From NCBI GenBank assembly GCA_019239975.1, contig JAFAZE010000170.1:1-37293 (forward strand): a DNA stretch of 37,293 nucleotides, given 5' to 3'. The stretch is from Streptosporangiaceae bacterium (GTDB lineage: Bacteria; Actinomycetota; Actinomycetes; Streptosporangiales; Streptosporangiaceae). A model generated the notes under the pieces. The model made no database searches. It saw only the letters and a list, made by a program, of their open reading frames with translations, and was not told the DNA's origin. Below are positions 28,099-35,982 of the stretch, piece by piece (position 1 is the stretch's first letter; every line of letters starts with the position of its first letter). Position numbers and translations under genes: made by a program.

Positions 28099-29589
28099 AT
28101 GGGGTTGAGGGTAATGCCTGCGGTCACCCGGCACGCACCGGTCGCGCGCAGGTGGCGGAGCGGGCCGGCGCCCCGCCTCGCGGCACTCGCGGCGGGAAAC
28201 CGGCTCTTCGTCGCCGTCTTCGTCCCGGCCGCCCTGCTCCGCGCCGACGCGGAACTCGGGTACCGCTGGCAATCCTGGTTCAACGACTCGTTCGCCTACG
28301 TGGCGAGCGCGATCACGCTCGTCACCGACCCCATCCGGGTCTCGGGCTATTCGGTGTTCTTGTGGCTGCTCGAGCCGTTCCATAGTTACGCGCTGGTCAC
28401 GATCACGCAACACCTGATGGGGCTGGCCATGGGGGTCATGGTGTACGCGCTGGCCCGGCACCGGTTCGCGGCGCCCGGATGGATCGCCGCGCTCGCGGCC
28501 GTCCCGGTTCTCTACGACGGGTTCCAGATCCAGCTCGAGCATCTCATCATGCCGGATGTCCTGTTCGAGTTCCTGGTCATGCTCGCGGTCACGCTGCTGC
28601 TGTGGGACAGGCAGCCATCATGGCGGCGGTGCGCGCTGGCCGGGCTGCTGATCGGCCTGTCGGCGCTGATGCGCTCGGTCGGCCTTCCGCTGCTGGCGGT
28701 CTTCGCGGCGTACCTCGTCGTCCGGCGCGTGCGCTGGCGCGCGGTCGCCGCCTGCGTCGCCGCCTGCGCGCTGCCGGTCCTCGGCTACGCGGGCTGGTAC
28801 GACCTCGAGCACGGCCAGTTCGGCATGACGGCCTCCGCCGGCGTCTTCCTGTACTCGCGGGTTATGACGTTCGCCGAGTGCCCCGCCATGAACCCGCCGC
28901 CGGATCTGCTCGAACTGTGCACCACCGTGCCGCCGGCCAGGCGGCCGATCGCCCAGGCATACATCTGGGGCGCGGCGAGCCCGCTGAACCGCTTCCCCGC
29001 GCCGGAGTTCTCCCCGCTGCCCAACAGGCTGGCGAAGGAGTTCGCGATCCGGGCCATCGAGGCGCAGCCGCTGGCATACGCGCGGGCGGTCGCCGACGAC
29101 ACCTGGCGGGCGTTCGAATGGAACCGCACGGTCTTCCCGAACGCGGCGACCTACGACGAGTACCTGTTCGGCACCCAGGTCGCGGTGCCCCCCTCGGACG
29201 CCCGCAGGGCCGGCGGCTATTCCTCCTACGCCGCCGCCTACGGTCACGGGAACCCGCAGACCCGTGCCGCCAGCCCGTTCGCGGCCGCGATCCGCGGCTA
29301 CCAGCGGTACGCCTGGCTGCCGGGCACCGTCTACGGGCTGATCCTGCTGACCGGGCTCGGCGGCCTCGTGCTGGCCTGGCGGCGAGCCGGCGGGGCGGCC
29401 CTGCTGCCGTGGGCCGTGTCGCTGGCCCTCATCGTCATCCCGGCCGCCACCGCCGAGTTCGGCTACCGGTACGTGCTTCCGGCCGTGCCGCTAGCGGCCC
29501 TCGCGCTCGCCATGGCCTTCGGGCGCGACACGGCGCACCCGGCCGACGCCCGCGACGACCAGGGTGATCTCGCCGCGGATGGCGCCTGA
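28099..29589 (+). CDS. Multi-pass membrane protein, probable GT-C glycosyltransferase
   Basis: A 496-residue protein with about ten hydrophobic segments and a large polar loop (about residues 255-405). GT-C features are an acidic residue in the first loop (Asp63 in FNDSFAYVAS), then a GYSVFLWLLEPF stretch and paired helices such as QLEHLIMPDVLFEFLVML. GT-C enzymes use lipid-phosphate sugars on the outer face of the membrane. It is divergent from the GT2 gene, which could make its donor. Start is ATG 28099 with GGGAGG very close upstream; ATG 28114 is an alternative. The last 99 bases overlap the end of rsmI on the other strand. I do not recognise a named family. Confidence 0.75.
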   Translation: MGLRVMPAVTRHAPVARRWRSGPAPRLAALAAGNRLFVAVFVPAALLRADAELGYRWQSWFNDSFAYVASAITLVTDPIRVSGYSVFLWLLEPFHSYALVTITQHLMGLAMGVMVYALARHRFAAPGWIAALAAVPVLYDGFQIQLEHLIMPDVLFEFLVMLAVTLLLWDRQPSWRRCALAGLLIGLSALMRSVGLPLLAVFAAYLVVRRVRWRAVAACVAACALPVLGYAGWYDLEHGQFGMTASAGVFLYSRVMTFAECPAMNPPPDLLELCTTVPPARRPIAQAYIWGAASPLNRFPAPEFSPLPNRLAKEFAIRAIEAQPLAYARAVADDTWRAFEWNRTVFPNAATYDEYLFGTQVAVPPSDARRAGGYSSYAAAYGHGNPQTRAASPFAAAIRGYQRYAWLPGTVYGLILLTGLGGLVLAWRRAGGAALLPWAVSLALIVIPAATAEFGYRYVLPAVPLAALALAMAFGRDTAHPADARDDQGDLAADGA

Positions 29590-30279
29590 GTCCGGGTTTG
29601 CCCAGGCCGTCAGGTCGGCGAGGGTGCCGCGGCGGATTTCCTCGTGCGTCTTCGTGAGCTCACGGCAGACCACCGCGGAGCGATCCGCGCCGTGCGATTT
29701 CGCGAGCTCGGCGAGCGTGGCGGCCAGCCGGCGCGGCGACTCGAAGTAGACCTGGGTGCGGGGATCGGCGGCGAGCTCCGCGAACCGGCGCGCCCGCTCG
29801 CCCGGCCGCCGTGGCGGGAAGCCCTCGAAACAGAACCTGTCGCTGGGCAGCCCGGAGACGGCGAGCGCGGTGGTCACCGCCGACGGGCCGGGGATCGCGG
29901 TGACCGTGATTCCCGCGGCGGCAGCGGCGGCGACGAGCCGGTAGCCCGGGTCGCTGATGCCCGGCATCCCGGCGTCGGTGACCAGCAGCACGTCGAGGCC
30001 TGCCTCCAGCTCGGTGAGCAGGCTGGCGGCGCGGCGCGCTTCGACCGCGTCGTAGTAGGACACGATGCGCCCGGTGATCTTTACATCCAGGCTGGCCGCC
30101 AGCCAGCGCACCCGGCGGGTGTCCTCGGCCGCGACGACCGGCGTCCGGGCGAGCTCCGCCGCCAGCCGGGACGGGGCGTCACCCGGGTTGCCGATCGGCA
30201 CCGCGGCCACCGTCAGCGTGCCCCGGTCACTGGCATCGCCGCCGCCCCGCCCCGGCCCGCCGCCGCCTCTGCTCCCCAC
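29491..30279 (-). CDS. rsmI: 16S rRNA (cytidine(1402)-2'-O)-methyltransferase
   Basis: A 262-residue tetrapyrrole-methylase-fold enzyme that 2'-O-methylates C1402 in the ribosomal P-site. Signatures are TLTVAAVPIGNPGDAP, VVAAEDTRRVRWL, VTDAGMPGISDPGYRLV, AIPGPSAVTTALAVSGLPSDRFCFEGFPPRR and YFESPRRL. GTG 30279 is preceded by GGAGGG at 8 bases. A short Gly-rich leader precedes the conserved domain. It is divergent from pmt with 30 bases between starts, as in other actinomycetes. Its 3' end overlaps the GT-C-like gene by 99 bases, so the last 33 residues are encoded opposite another protein. Confidence 0.95.
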   Translation of the reverse strand: MGSRGGGGPGRGGGDASDRGTLTVAAVPIGNPGDAPSRLAAELARTPVVAAEDTRRVRWLAASLDVKITGRIVSYYDAVEARRAASLLTELEAGLDVLLVTDAGMPGISDPGYRLVAAAAAAGITVTAIPGPSAVTTALAVSGLPSDRFCFEGFPPRRPGERARRFAELAADPRTQVYFESPRRLAATLAELAKSHGADRSAVVCRELTKTHEEIRRGTLADLTAWANPDSGAIRGEITLVVAGVGRVRRVAPEGHGEREGR

Positions 30280-30309
30280 CGGGGCTTCCCTCCAATAACA
30301 TGTCGTTCG

Positions 30310-31908
30310 ATGACCGCGATCGAGGCCGGCGCACCGGCCACAGACGCCGCTGGCCGGGTCGCTGCCCTGCGCGAGCGACTCGTGTCCGCGATGCCCGCCG
30401 ACCGCCTGCTTGGCTGGATCGGGCCTGTGCTGGTCACCGCCTTCGGGGCGTTCCTCCGGTTCAACAGGCTATCGGTGCCCAACGCGCTGATATTCGACGA
30501 GACCTATTACGTCAAGGACGCGTGGAGCATCCTCCACCACGGGGTCGAGTGGAACCTGGTAAGCAACGCCAACACGCTGATCCTGGCCGGGAACACGCAC
30601 ATCTTCGCGGCCTGCAGCGGCGCGTCATGCGGCGAGTATGTGGTCCAGCCGCCGGTCGGGAAGCTGCTCATCCTCGTGGGAGAGTGGCTGTTCGGGCTCA
30701 CCTCGTTCGGCTGGCGGTTCGCCAGCGCGGTGTTCGGCTCGGCGGCCATCCTGCTGATGTGCCGGATAACCCGCCGGATCACCCGCTCCACCCTGCTCGG
30801 CTGCGTCGCCGGGCTGCTGCTGTCCCTCGACGGCCTGGAGTTCGCGCTGTCCAGGACCGGCATCCTGGACGTCTTCCTGATGTTCTTCGTGCTCGCCGCG
30901 TTCGGCTGCATGGTGATCGACCGGGACGTCTCCCGCGCCCGGCTCGCCGGGGCCGTCGTGCGGCGGCGGCGCGACGAGGCCGGGCCGCAGCTCGGCATCA
31001 GGAGGTGGCGGGTGGCGGCCGGTGTGCTCATCGGCCTCGCCTGCGCGGTGAAATGGGACGCGATCTGGTACATCATCGTGTTCGCCGCGCTGGCGATCGC
31101 GTGGGACATCGGCGCCCGCAGGGCCGCGGGGCTCAGGGACTTCGCGCGCGGCGCGCTCAGCAGGGACGCACGGTGGCTGCCGCTCACACTCGGCGTGATC
31201 CCGCTGGTCACCTACGTCCTCAGCTGGCTCGGCTGGCTCATCACCGGCACCGGCTACGACAGGACCTACGCTCAGGCGCACGGCGTGAACATCCCGGTGA
31301 TCGGGCCGCTGTACTCGCTGTTCGAGTACCACAGGCAGATGCTGCAGTTCAGCCTGACGCTGGCGAAGACCCACCCCTACATGTCCCAGCCGTGGGACTG
31401 GATCGTGATCAGCCGGCCGGTCGCGTTCTACTACTCCTGTTACACCGGGCCGACGGGTGCCCATGCCTGCCCGTCCGGCTACGCGGGCCAGGAGTGGTCG
31501 CAGGAGGTCCTCGCCATAGGCAACCCGGCGATCTGGTGGGCCGCGATCCCGGCGGTGCTGTTCTGCCTTGGCTGGTGGCTGACGCGCCGGGACTGGCGGG
31601 CCGGCGCCGCCCTGCTCGGCGTCGCCGCGGGCTGGCTGCCCTGGTTCCCGCTGGTCTCGCGGACAAAGTTCTACTACTATGCGCTGGAGTTCGAGCCGTT
31701 CCTCATCCTGTGCATCGTGCTGTGCCTCGGCCTGATCATCGGGCCCGCGACGGCGAGTGCCGTGCGCCGGTCGGTTGGCGCCGCGGTCGCGGGGGCGTAC
31801 GTACTGGCCGTGCTGGTGCTGTTCGCGTACTTCTACCCGATCCTGGCCGGAAAGATCATTCCGTACTCATCCTGGCTGTCCCACATGTGGTATCACGGCT
31901 GGATCTAA
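30310..31908 (+). CDS. pmt: Dolichyl-phosphate-mannose-protein mannosyltransferase, Pmt
   Basis: A 532-residue GT39 protein O-mannosyltransferase, moving mannose from polyprenyl-phosphate-mannose to Ser/Thr of exported proteins. The catalytic acidic pair is Asp63-Glu64 in LIFDETYYVKDAWS in the first outer loop. Other family blocks are VQPPVGKLLILVGEWLFG, SLDGLEFALSRTGILDVFLMFF, GLACAVKWDAIWYI and the C-terminal LVSRTKFYYYALEFEPF. About eleven hydrophobic segments are visible. ATG 30310 has no ribosome site, and the 30-base gap to rsmI suggests a very short or absent leader. The GT2 protein near 27 kb could supply its donor. Confidence 0.94.
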   Translation: MTAIEAGAPATDAAGRVAALRERLVSAMPADRLLGWIGPVLVTAFGAFLRFNRLSVPNALIFDETYYVKDAWSILHHGVEWNLVSNANTLILAGNTHIFAACSGASCGEYVVQPPVGKLLILVGEWLFGLTSFGWRFASAVFGSAAILLMCRITRRITRSTLLGCVAGLLLSLDGLEFALSRTGILDVFLMFFVLAAFGCMVIDRDVSRARLAGAVVRRRRDEAGPQLGIRRWRVAAGVLIGLACAVKWDAIWYIIVFAALAIAWDIGARRAAGLRDFARGALSRDARWLPLTLGVIPLVTYVLSWLGWLITGTGYDRTYAQAHGVNIPVIGPLYSLFEYHRQMLQFSLTLAKTHPYMSQPWDWIVISRPVAFYYSCYTGPTGAHACPSGYAGQEWSQEVLAIGNPAIWWAAIPAVLFCLGWWLTRRDWRAGAALLGVAAGWLPWFPLVSRTKFYYYALEFEPFLILCIVLCLGLIIGPATASAVRRSVGAAVAGAYVLAVLVLFAYFYPILAGKIIPYSSWLSHMWYHGWI

Positions 31909-31950
31909 GGCCGGGAAGCGGCCGGGAACGGCCGGGAACGGCCGGGAACG
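31909..31950. repeat. GGCCGGGAAC 10-base tandem repeats between pmt and the sigma factor gene
   Basis: Three perfect 10-base units (GCCGGGAACG, 31921-31950) are preceded by a variant GGCCGGGAAGC just past the pmt stop. Each unit contains GGGAAC, close to the GGGAAT -35 hexamer recognised by SigR-type factors, and lies 70-110 bases before a SigR-like gene. Confidence 0.8.
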
Positions 31951-32018
31951 CAGTCACGACATATCTTGACGTGATTTAGGTCACAGAGTGGACTGCCGGC
32001 GGGGTTCCGTGCGTCTAT

Positions 32019-32672
32019 ATGAGTAGAGATGACGAACCCCCCGGAGCGACCATGAGCCGGAACCACGAGCAGGATGACGCCGCCGACAGCGGCGTCAGGC
32101 CGGAGGCGGCGGACAGCCGTGCCCGGTTCGAGCGCGATGTCGTGCCTCAACTGAGCCAGCTGTACCCCGCCGCGCTCCGGATGACGCGTAACCCCACCGA
32201 TGCCGAGGATCTCGTCCAGGAGACGTCCGCCAAGGCATATGCGGCATTTCACCAGTTCCGGCCCGGCACCAACCTGCGGGCCTGGCTGAACCGCATTCTC
32301 ACCACGACGTTCATCAACGTCTACCGGAAGCGCCGTCGCGAGCCCCAGCAGGCACTCGGCAGCGACCTGCAGGAATGGCAGATGTCGGCGGACCGGCTCG
32401 CGCCCCCGGTGCCCTCGGCCGAGGCGGAGGCGCTCGACCGCACCACGGACTCCGACCTGCTGCGAGCCCTCCGCGGGCTGCCGAACGAGTTCAGGACCGC
32501 GGTCTATCTGGCCGACATCGAGGGCTACCCGTACCGGGAGATCGCGGAGATCATGGGAACCCCGGTGGGCACCGTGATGTCCCGGCTGCATCGCGGCCGG
32601 CGGAAGATCCGTGAGCAGCTGCTCGCGGGCGGCACCCTGCCGCCCGCCCCAGCCGAGCTCCCCGGCGGCTGA
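32019..32672 (+). CDS. ECF sigma factor, SigR/SigH-like
   Basis: A 217-residue group 4 sigma factor. Region 2 reads LYPAALRMTRNPTDAEDLVQETSAKAYAAFHQFRPGTNLRAWLNRILTTTFINVYRKRRREPQQ (residues about 49-114), nearly the SigR signature. Region 4 is LRGLPNEFRTAVYLADIEGYPYREIAEIMGTPVGTVMSRLHRGRRKIREQL (about 149-203). SigR of Streptomyces and SigH of Mycobacterium control the thiol-oxidative stress response and are held by the zinc anti-sigma RsrA encoded just downstream. No rsrA follows: asnB converges 10 bases away. ATG 32019 lacks a ribosome site; in-frame ATG 32052 has GGAG at 32043-32046 and may be the real or second start. Confidence 0.92.
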   Translation: MSRDDEPPGATMSRNHEQDDAADSGVRPEAADSRARFERDVVPQLSQLYPAALRMTRNPTDAEDLVQETSAKAYAAFHQFRPGTNLRAWLNRILTTTFINVYRKRRREPQQALGSDLQEWQMSADRLAPPVPSAEAEALDRTTDSDLLRALRGLPNEFRTAVYLADIEGYPYREIAEIMGTPVGTVMSRLHRGRRKIREQLLAGGTLPPAPAELPGG

Positions 32673-32682
32673 CGGCGAGCAC

Positions 32683-34572
32683 CTACCAGCGGAGCTTGAC
32701 GGGGTCGTAGGCCCGCTCGACGTATATCTGGTGCCACAGCGAGAAGACCATCAGCACCCATATCTGGCGCCAGGTCACGCTCGGATCGCCTGCCTGGTAC
32801 CGCCGGAACGTGTCGAGCACGGCCCGCCTGTCGAGCCACTCCTCCGTCCTGGCGTCTCGGAGCAGCTGCTCCGCGTACCCGGCGAGCTCCCCTCTGAGCC
32901 AGTGCCCCAGCGGGACGGGGAAGCCGAGCTTCGCCCGCTCCGCGGCGACCTGCGGAAGCAGGGTACCCATCGCCTCCCGGAGCGCGAACTTCGTGGTACC
33001 TGCCGCGGTCTTCTCGGCCCGGGCGAGCCGCGCCGCGACAGCCATCACCTCCCGGTCGAGGAAGGGCGCCCGTAGCTCGAGGCCGTGCGCCATCGTGACC
33101 CGGTCGGCCTTGACCAGGATGTCGCCCGGCAGCCACGTGTTGATGTCGATCAGCTGCATGGTGGCCACGTCATCCAGCCCGGCCGCGGCCGCCTGGTCGT
33201 AAAGGGGGCCGGTCACCTCGTAAGGGCCGCCCTCGCCGTACCGGGCGAGCAGGTTCACCTGGTCGCCCCGGTAGACGTTGGCGTTGCCTATGTAACGCTG
33301 GCGCAGCGGCGTGGACATCCGCTCGAGGAGACCCTTTCCCCGGACGCCCGGTGGCAGCCGGCCGGCCATCTCCCGCAGCGACGCGCGTCCCCAGCCGGGC
33401 AGCCCGCCCCCGGCCCGGACGACGCCCGGCTGATAGTAGATGCCATAGCCGCCGAACAGCTCGTCGGCTCCCTCGCCGGACAGCACCACCTTGACGTGCC
33501 TGCGCGCCTCCCGGGCGATGAACCACAGCGGGACCGCAGCGGCGTCCGCCATCGGGTCATCCAGCTGCCAGATGATCTGCGGCAGCCGGGCGGCGAACTC
33601 GGCGAGGGTGATCACATAGGGGACCGACTTGACCCCCAGCGCGAGCGCGGTCTCCTGCGCGAAGTCGATCTCGCTGTATCCCTCGCGCTCGAACCCGGCG
33701 GTGAAGGTGAGCAGCCCGGGCCGCGACTCGGCCGCCACCGCGCAGATCGCCGCCGAATCCACCCCGCCGGAGAGGAACGCGCCGACCGGCACGTCGCCGC
33801 GCAGGTGAACCCCTACGGAGTCACGCAGCGCGGCGAGAATCTTCTCCGGTGTGTCCGGCGACGGGTATCTGGCCGGGCGCAGCAGCGGGCGCCAGTACCG
33901 GAACACGTCGACGGGGCCGCCCGGCCGGGCGACCAGGAAGTGACCGGGCGGCAGCGACCGGGCCGGCGGTGTCATCGTGGCCGGAGGCGGCACGTACTGG
34001 AAGGACAGGTACCTGCGCAGGGCGTCAGGGTCGATCGACGTCACCTCGCCGGGCCCCGCCAGGGCCTTGCGCTCGGAGGCGAACCTGAGCTGCCGCCCTC
34101 CCGCGGCGTCGCCCGTCAGCATGTAGAAAAGCGGCTTGAGGCCGAACGGGTCGCGGGCGCAGAACAGCTCCCTGCTCCGCGTGTCCCAGATGGCGAACGC
34201 GAACATGCCGCGCAGGCGGCGCAGCACGTTCTTGCCCTCGGCCGCGTAAGCCTCGAGGAGTATCTCGGAGTCCGAACCGCCGCGCGGCTGGATTCCGCGT
34301 GCCATGAGGTCCCGGGCGAGCTCGGCGGCGTTGTAGATCTCGCCGTTGTAGACCATCCAGTAGCGCCCGTCCGCCGAGCGCAGCGGCTGGTGACCCGCGG
34401 CCGACAGGTCGACGATCGCCAGCCGCCTCGCGCCGAGCGCCACGTCCCCGTCCGAGTGGGTGCCTTCGTCATCGGGCCCGCGGTGCGCCATCCGCCGCGT
34501 CGCCCTGTTCACCCAGTCGGCGTCGGGCGCGGCGCCTTCCGCCAGTGCCAGGCAGCCAGCGATCCCGGACAT
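32683..34572 (-). CDS. asnB: Asparagine synthetase (AsnB-type) with Ser in place of the catalytic Cys
   Basis: A 629-residue two-domain protein. The N-terminal glutaminase domain retains Arg50 (RRLAIVDLS), Asn76-Glu78 (VYNGEIYN) and Asp100 (GGSDSE), residues that position glutamine. The nucleophile that should follow Met1 is missing: the start reads MSGIAG, codon TCC, where family members have MCGI. An in-frame TGA 21 bases upstream leaves no alternative start. The synthetase domain is intact, with the PP-loop FLSGGVDSAAI, LSGEGADELFGGY and MAHGLELRAPFLD. It may use free ammonia, use Ser, or modify another carboxylate. It lies convergent to the sigma factor gene. Confidence 0.92.
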   Translation of the reverse strand: MSGIAGCLALAEGAAPDADWVNRATRRMAHRGPDDEGTHSDGDVALGARRLAIVDLSAAGHQPLRSADGRYWMVYNGEIYNAAELARDLMARGIQPRGGSDSEILLEAYAAEGKNVLRRLRGMFAFAIWDTRSRELFCARDPFGLKPLFYMLTGDAAGGRQLRFASERKALAGPGEVTSIDPDALRRYLSFQYVPPPATMTPPARSLPPGHFLVARPGGPVDVFRYWRPLLRPARYPSPDTPEKILAALRDSVGVHLRGDVPVGAFLSGGVDSAAICAVAAESRPGLLTFTAGFEREGYSEIDFAQETALALGVKSVPYVITLAEFAARLPQIIWQLDDPMADAAAVPLWFIAREARRHVKVVLSGEGADELFGGYGIYYQPGVVRAGGGLPGWGRASLREMAGRLPPGVRGKGLLERMSTPLRQRYIGNANVYRGDQVNLLARYGEGGPYEVTGPLYDQAAAAGLDDVATMQLIDINTWLPGDILVKADRVTMAHGLELRAPFLDREVMAVAARLARAEKTAAGTTKFALREAMGTLLPQVAAERAKLGFPVPLGHWLRGELAGYAEQLLRDARTEEWLDRRAVLDTFRRYQAGDPSVTWRQIWVLMVFSLWHQIYVERAYDPVKLRW

Positions 34573-34575
34573 GCT

Positions 34576-34587
34576 AGGGACGTCCCT
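34576..34587. promoter_or_regulatory. Perfect palindrome before asnB
   Basis: AGGGACGTCCCT is a 12-base perfect palindrome ending 3 bases before the asnB ATG and containing its only ribosome-site-like purines (AGGGA). It could be an operator or a stem that masks the ribosome site; the gap to the SDR gene's end is only 39 bases. Confidence 0.35.
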
Positions 34588-34611
34588 GGTTCATGTACAG
34601 ATGCCGGAAGC

Positions 34612-35394
34612 TCACTTTGGCTGGAATCGGATCCCGCCGTCGAAGCGGATCACCTCGGCGTTCATGTAGTCGTTCTCGACGAGCGTCCGCACCAGGTGAC
34701 CGAACTCGGCTGGCCGTCCCATCCGCTTCGGGAAGACCACCGGCGCCGTCAGCCTGGCCTTGAACTCCTCAGCGTCCCCGCCGGCACCCGCGATTCCGGT
34801 GTAGATGGGGGTGTCGATGATGCCGGGGCAGATGGTGTTGACGCGGATTCCGGTCACCGACAGGTCCCGCGCCGCCGGCACCGTCATGCCGATGATGCCA
34901 CCCTTGGACGCGGAGTAGGCGACCTGGCCGGTCTGGCCCTCGATGCCCGCCACCGAGGACGTGTTGATGATCACGCCCCGCTGGCCGTCCGAGTCGGCCG
35001 GCCCGGTCTCCGCGATCGCGGCCGCCGCCAGGCGCATCAGGTTGAAGGTCCCGGTCAGGTTGACCGCGATGACCTTCTGGAAGCTCGCCAGGTCATGCGG
35101 TGTACCGTCCCGTCCCACCGTGCGCGCCGCCCAGCCGATCCCGGCACAGCTCACGGCGACGCGAAGCGGCGGGCCGCCGGCAGCGGCCTGCACGGCCGCC
35201 CGCACGGAGGATTCGTCCGCCACATCGGTCTGGGCGAACCGCCCCCCGATCGCGTCAGCGATCTCCTTGCCCCGCTCGGCGTTCAGGTCCGCGATGACGA
35301 CCGTGGCACCCGCCTGCGCAAGGACGCGGGCGGTTGCCTCGCCAAGTCCGCTCGCACCACCAGAGACGATTGCGGATGTCCCGTTCAGCTCCAT
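34612..35394 (-). CDS. Short-chain dehydrogenase, HSD10-like 3-hydroxyacyl-CoA dehydrogenase
   Basis: A 260-residue classical SDR. The cofactor loop is VSGGASGLGEATAR (residues 10-23), Asp36 after VVIAD suggests NAD preference, SCAGIG replaces NNAG, and the catalytic set is Ser146/147 with Tyr160-x3-Lys164 (YSASK). The pattern SGGASGLG, VNLTGTFNLMRLAA and the C-terminal FPKRMGRPAEFGHLV with VIRFDGGIR resembles type 2 3-hydroxyacyl-CoA dehydrogenase (HSD10), which acts in fatty-acid or isoleucine breakdown. The substrate cannot be told from sequence. ATG 35394 is the family start. It precedes asnB on the same strand by 39 bases. Confidence 0.88.
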   Translation of the reverse strand: MELNGTSAIVSGGASGLGEATARVLAQAGATVVIADLNAERGKEIADAIGGRFAQTDVADESSVRAAVQAAAGGPPLRVAVSCAGIGWAARTVGRDGTPHDLASFQKVIAVNLTGTFNLMRLAAAAIAETGPADSDGQRGVIINTSSVAGIEGQTGQVAYSASKGGIIGMTVPAARDLSVTGIRVNTICPGIIDTPIYTGIAGAGGDAEEFKARLTAPVVFPKRMGRPAEFGHLVRTLVENDYMNAEVIRFDGGIRFQPK

Positions 35395-35982
35395 GGCCGG
35401 AGCATACTGTGCTTGTCCGGGGGACCACAGCCCCCAGAGCCCCCGCCCGCTGCGCTTCCCGCCGTAACATCGCGTGACCGAAAGGGCCCGAGGTTGCCGC
35501 AGGTAACGGACCACCGGGCGCCGGCGGCTTATCCGCACATCTACCGCTGCGCGCCGTTGATGAATATTTGAATGTACCAGGAACTGTCACTGGCTCATGG
35601 TGATGGATAATTCTCCGGCCGCACAATCTGTTTTGGGTAACGGCCTTTGCGTGTTTCGGTATAAGCTCGGCCTCTGGTCGCGGAAATGCCTGGTTCGCGA
35701 TTTTCGTCATCATTGGCGTAGAGCGCACGAAGGCCGCGCAACGTTGCGGGGACGGCCCCGGCCAGGACCCGAAGTGGTCTGGACCAGGCACGCGGCCCGC
35801 CCTGTCGCGGCGGCGGCCCTGAGCAGACGATAATGACAGCACCACTCACCATGTCCGGCCGCGAATAGAGACCCGGGGACGATGACTAAGCGCCGCCACG
35901 CCATGGCCGCGCCGGCGGTGACGCCCTGAGCGCGCCGGGCGGCGGCAGCGCGTCGCCGGAAACGCCGCAGAGCCGCCATCCC
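35395..35982. other. 588-base gap, locally A/T-rich, no recognisable gene
   Basis: Divergent region between the SDR and plsX genes. About 35555-35730 is clearly poorer in G+C than its surroundings. Open frames of 60-200 codons cross it on both strands, but none shows a ribosome site, familiar motif or typical codon bias. A 15-codon frame at 35882-35929 (MTKRRHAMAAPAVTP) with GGGG upstream precedes plsX. The region may hold promoters for both flanking genes or decayed DNA. Confidence 0.5.

Noticed and set aside
35597..35833. 78-codon frame in the A/T-rich gap
   Set aside because: No ribosome site, and the second half is Arg/Pro-rich shadow-like sequence; no recognisable domain.
35882..35929. 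15-codon leader peptide MTKRRHAMAAPAVTP before plsX
   Set aside because: It has a weak G-run upstream, but no regulatory codons, attenuator or overlap with plsX; too little to call.
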